A DNA stretch of 64,000 nt from Treponema sp. (lineage in GTDB: Bacteria > Spirochaetota > Spirochaetia > Treponematales > Treponemataceae), in contig JAFSJX010000105.1 in assembly GCA_017449285.1 (NCBI GenBank), forward strand, positions 1-64,000. Direction: 5' to 3'. The position numbers were made by a program, and so were the translations under genes. This document shows, in pieces, positions 60,542 to 64,000 of the stretch (positions are counted from its first letter, which is position 1; each line of letters starts with the position of its first letter). Below the pieces are notes generated by a model that ran no database searches, was not told the DNA's origin, and saw only the letters and a program-made list of their open reading frames with translations.

Positions 60542-63500
60542 ATGAAAAACGTAATTCGGAAAGTTTTTGGTATGCTGATTGCTGTTGTAGCAATTGGTGC
60601 GGTTTCGGCTCAGGCGCGAAAAGTTGAGGTCTGGGATTTTGGTGGCGTTCAGGCGAAAGATGCGGTGAACCATATTTCAGTGACAGACTTTGACAATGCG
60701 GACATCATCGGAACAGACGGAAAATTTACGGGCGGCGAACTGGTATTCGGGGATTTGACGCTGAACACGGATAAAAATGACCGCGCCTACTATAATGGAA
60801 AGAAGAATTATGGCGACCAAGGCTACACGTCGTTTGACTTTAAGGACGGCTATCTTGCGAACGGCATATACTATGCGAACGGCAAAGGCGGAGAGAAAAA
60901 ACGCTATATGCTGCTCAAAAATGTGCGCGCGGGAGACACGATTACGTTCTATGCGAGAATCAGCAACAGCGGTGACGAAACGATTCACTTTGCGAGCGTA
61001 AATGCTGACGGCACGAAAAACGGAAAACAGGATGAAGTCGCTCCGCTTGGCGCAGTCTCAAAAAAATATCAGTACATTGCAAACACGGACGGTGCGTACA
61101 AGATTTATGCGGACGCGAATGTGGGTAAGCCAGTCTATTATCGTTTGGTGCGGACTCCATGCGTAGAAGTAAGCGGCAGTCTGAGCGGACTTCCTGCGGG
61201 AAAGGCTGAGCTGAAATTTATCGAAAAAGACAGCAAACTGGAACTTCCCGCCAAAATTTCGGGAAAATCATATTCTGCGGGTCTTGCGGCAGGTCACACG
61301 TATACGGCGGTTCTGACGGGAATCAAAGGCTATGGGGTCAACTCATACACAAAGGTCGTGGAACTGAAACCTACGCAGACCGGCTCATTCATGGCGAATC
61401 TGACTGTTGCCGAGCAGAAAACCTATAAAATCAGCGGAAACGTAACGGGAATCGCCGCAGACTACAAAAATACCGACATGAAAGTGCTGTTCACCCCTCC
61501 TGCGGGAACGACTTATCTTCCGGCAGAGGCAAGAATCAGCGGAGCGGACGGAAAATATACCTACACAGGCGATTTGGAGCCTTCGGTCATCTACACGGCG
61601 ACTTTGGTCGGTGCGAATGATTACGAGATTAAAACAGGTGGCACGGCAGAGGGAACGGAAGATATTACGCAGGATATTACGGTCGCTCTCAAACCTCAGT
61701 ACGAGGTACAAGGCTCATTTTTTGGCGCGGCAAATCCGCTTCCGACGGCAATTTCATTCAAAAACATCGAGGACGGCTACGAATACAGCGGAACGGTCAG
61801 CGGAAATGCCTACAGCGCAAAACTCCGCGATGGTTCTTACGAGGTGACAGCGGCAACGGACAAGGCTTCCACGATGAATCATATTGTGGTGGACGGAAAA
61901 GCGGTCTCAAAAAACATCAAACTGACGGCAAAGGACAAGACGGTTCAGCCGCAGAAACTCAAAAAAGACATCTACGTGGGCGGAAAAAAGGCCGACTATG
62001 CGACGATAAAAGAGGCGGTAGAAGCGGCTTCTGCGATGAAACCTGCAAGCGAAAATGACCGTATCACGATTCACATTGCGCCAGGAACTTATCGCGCACA
62101 GTTGATTATCACCACGCCGTATCTTACGCTCAAAAATGACACGCCAGAGCAGGAAGTCAAATTGACCTGGTACTACGGCATCGGCTATCTGTATTACAGC
62201 GCGGATGAAAAAGGGTTTTACAATGAAGACCTTGCCTACGACAAATTCAGCAAAAAAGGAGCGGCGCGCTGGGGATGCGCAACACGTATCATGCCAAGCG
62301 CAAAAGGCTTCAAAGCGGAAGGAATCACGTTCGAGACATCATTCAACAAATACGTAACCGATGAAGAAATTGCGGACGGCGTGGAAAACGACGGCTCAAT
62401 TCAGTTCGTGCGAAAACTCAATTCCGATGTGCGTTCCAAAAAAGCGACCGAACGCGCGGCAGCCCTTTGCTCCGAAGCGGACGAGGCGGAATTTTACCGC
62501 TGCAAATTCTTAGGACTACAGGACACGCTCTACACAGGTGCGGACACAAGACAATATTTTAGGAACTGCTTTATAGAAGGAAACACCGATTTTATCTTCG
62601 GTGACGGCGACGTGGTCTTTGAGAACTGCGAGATTCGCTGGGCGGGCTACACCGACGTAAAGGTTGCGGGCTATCTGACTGCGGCACGAAATGCGCTCTC
62701 AAAAGGCTACCTCTTCTACAACTGCGTTATCAGCGCAGACAATGCTGTGTATCAGAATCCCGGCGTATTCGGACGCCCCTGGGGGCCAAAGGCAAGCGTG
62801 GCGTGGGTCAACACGATTTTGGGAACGGATAACGTAATCGACCCGATGGGCTGGACTGACATGAGCGGAAATCTGCCCAAAAATGCGAACTTTGCCGAAT
62901 TCAATTCGCTCTGGAACGGAAAGGCAGTTCCCACGAATGAGCGTAAGGGCGGCGTTCTTTCTTCCGCAAGCGGCTACGAGCCAAAAGACTATCTTGCAGG
63001 GTGGAAACAAGTCTACGCAGGAACTCAGAGCGTCAGCAAACTTGGTTTCAGCAAAAAGCCAAGTTTTACGACCGATGATGACATCAACACGCCCTACCCT
63101 GGTCACACGATTACGCTGCACTATTCGCTCGGAAAGGCTGACAGTGAGGATATGTCGCTGATTCAGTGGTATCGTGACGGAAAACTGGTCAAACAGTCAG
63201 CGGGATATGCGGACAAAACCTATTTTCTGACCAAAGATGACACAGGTGCGACAATCACGGCAACGGTCACTCCGAAGACCCGCGACGGAAGCGAGGCAAA
63301 GCCGCTCACCGCAAAACTGGATGCAAAGGTTAAAGAAGGATTCTCCGTTCCGTCAAAGGCGGCGGCAGACAGACCCCGCGCCATAGGGAAAGTGAATGTG
63401 TTCTTGGCGGGCGATTCCACGGTGAAAGACTACAGCGCAGAAGGTATGTGGAGCGGCGGAAAGACACGCAATGAGGGCGCATGGGGAGAATTCTTACAGG

Positions 63501-64000
63501 CATGGTTTAACGATACGGTTTCCGTGCAGAACTATGCCAACGGTGGTCGCTCAACGCGAAACTTTATCAACGAGGGTAGCCTTGACAAAATAGCGGAAAA
63601 AATCGGCAAAGGCGACTACCTGTTCATTCAGTTCGGGCATAACGACTGCTCAAACGGACAGGGCTACCTTGAAGACCGCTATGTGCCGCTGGGAGAACCG
63701 AACAAAAAGGGCATCTATCCGATTGCTGCGGGCAAAAAAGTCCCCACACCAGCCTCATATTCCTCAAAATACGGCCCGCAGTTCTATTCGTACGATTGTG
63801 GCGGCACGTACAAATGGTATTTGAAGCAATATATTGATGTAGCGAAAAAGGCGGGCGCAACTCCGGTGCTAATCACTCCGGTAAGCCGCGTCTATTTTGC
63901 CGGCATGAATGGAAAGATTGAGCCTCACCATGACTCAAAAGACACCACCACAAAAACACAGGTGACCAAAAATAATGCATACGTTGAGGCGGTCAGGCAA
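60542..64000 (+). CDS. Exported pectinesterase fused to a GDSL/CE12-type acetylesterase (runs off the window)
   Basis: The 1,153 visible codons have no stop. A signal peptide (cut near VSAQA) is followed by beta-rich accessory domains (about 30-470, including carbohydrate-binding-like and transthyretin-like parts). A pectin methylesterase (CE8) spans about 476-800: LQDTLYT, GNTDFIFG with the catalytic Asp, LTAAR and FGRPWG. After an Ig-like part, a GDSL/SGNH acetylesterase (CE12, rhamnogalacturonan type) starts near 950: FLAGDSTVKDY with the Ser, NGGRSTRNF and FGHND; the His block lies off the window. It de-esterifies pectin outside the cell, fitting a pectin diet. Confidence 0.93.
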   Translation, partial: MKNVIRKVFGMLIAVVAIGAVSAQARKVEVWDFGGVQAKDAVNHISVTDFDNADIIGTDGKFTGGELVFGDLTLNTDKNDRAYYNGKKNYGDQGYTSFDFKDGYLANGIYYANGKGGEKKRYMLLKNVRAGDTITFYARISNSGDETIHFASVNADGTKNGKQDEVAPLGAVSKKYQYIANTDGAYKIYADANVGKPVYYRLVRTPCVEVSGSLSGLPAGKAELKFIEKDSKLELPAKISGKSYSAGLAAGHTYTAVLTGIKGYGVNSYTKVVELKPTQTGSFMANLTVAEQKTYKISGNVTGIAADYKNTDMKVLFTPPAGTTYLPAEARISGADGKYTYTGDLEPSVIYTATLVGANDYEIKTGGTAEGTEDITQDITVALKPQYEVQGSFFGAANPLPTAISFKNIEDGYEYSGTVSGNAYSAKLRDGSYEVTAATDKASTMNHIVVDGKAVSKNIKLTAKDKTVQPQKLKKDIYVGGKKADYATIKEAVEAASAMKPASENDRITIHIAPGTYRAQLIITTPYLTLKNDTPEQEVKLTWYYGIGYLYYSADEKGFYNEDLAYDKFSKKGAARWGCATRIMPSAKGFKAEGITFETSFNKYVTDEEIADGVENDGSIQFVRKLNSDVRSKKATERAAALCSEADEAEFYRCKFLGLQDTLYTGADTRQYFRNCFIEGNTDFIFGDGDVVFENCEIRWAGYTDVKVAGYLTAARNALSKGYLFYNCVISADNAVYQNPGVFGRPWGPKASVAWVNTILGTDNVIDPMGWTDMSGNLPKNANFAEFNSLWNGKAVPTNERKGGVLSSASGYEPKDYLAGWKQVYAGTQSVSKLGFSKKPSFTTDDDINTPYPGHTITLHYSLGKADSEDMSLIQWYRDGKLVKQSAGYADKTYFLTKDDTGATITATVTPKTRDGSEAKPLTAKLDAKVKEGFSVPSKAAADRPRAIGKVNVFLAGDSTVKDYSAEGMWSGGKTRNEGAWGEFLQAWFNDTVSVQNYANGGRSTRNFINEGSLDKIAEKIGKGDYLFIQFGHNDCSNGQGYLEDRYVPLGEPNKKGIYPIAAGKKVPTPASYSSKYGPQFYSYDCGGTYKWYLKQYIDVAKKAGATPVLITPVSRVYFAGMNGKIEPHHDSKDTTTKTQVTKNNAYVEAVRQ

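Overview
The window looks like a chromosomal segment of a host-associated (gut or rumen type) Treponema. The basis is protein style and gene content: many spirochaete-type lipoproteins, a large HEAT-repeat exported protein, a truB/FAD-synthetase fusion, two chemoreceptor-type genes, and a very large pectinesterase/acetylesterase at the right edge that points to plant cell-wall pectin as food. The species cannot be fixed from the sequence alone.

Region by region: (1) 1-13,840 is an AT-rich accessory block bracketed by two XRE-type regulators. It holds a trio of exported/lipoprotein genes (lipoprotein, LPP20-like, CsgG/LpoB-like), then a run of same-strand genes at 3,639-9,262 encoding a SIR2-like NAD-binding protein with a zinc ribbon, a triple-zinc-ribbon membrane protein, a small membrane protein and a zinc-ribbon/Sel1/ankyrin protein. 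After that come gene debris, a stray copy of the last third of pntB, a BspA-type LRR protein and small exported proteins. (2) 14,084-17,606 is the proton-translocating transhydrogenase set pntB, pntA2, pntA1, split by vapBC debris and palindromic repeats. (3) 17,809-20,908 is a sugar ABC importer (binding protein and two permeases, no ATPase). (4) 20,976-28,875 holds a HEAT-repeat protein, tgt, an AT-rich type II restriction-modification pair (HindVP-like nuclease and m5C methylase), lptG, lptF and dut. (5) 29,055-40,381 is translation and RNA biology: rpsO-pnp, a decayed hydrogenase-sensor gene, and the rimP-nusA-infB-rbfA-truB/ribF operon. (6) 40,536-48,238 holds a DUF554 protein, a LolA-like protein, tRNA-Leu, an EF-G gene, cstA and a HAD phosphatase. 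(7) 48,367-57,737 looks like an envelope export module: outer-membrane barrel protein, chemoreceptor, two LolA-like proteins, an ArsR repressor with a clear operator, and an MMPL/RND transporter. (8) 57,766-60,404 has a 78-bp tandem repeat array, prfB with its programmed frameshift, and an exported FN3/TPR protein. (9) 60,542-64,000 is the start of the pectinesterase/acetylesterase, which runs off the window.

How the parts work together: the repressor/MMPL/LolA-like/barrel set plausibly forms one envelope lipid or lipoprotein transport path, and the barrel and the MMPL protein share an unusual Asp/Phe/Gly-rich segment. The strongest candidates for something undescribed are the SIR2/zinc-ribbon/ankyrin cluster, this MMPL-based module, and a family of perfect stem-loops in intergenic and 3' regions whose stems differ while loop sequences recur. 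The 78-bp repeat array between convergent genes also has a lone relative next to the restriction-modification genes 32 kb away. All functions are inferred by reading the sequence; no database search was possible.
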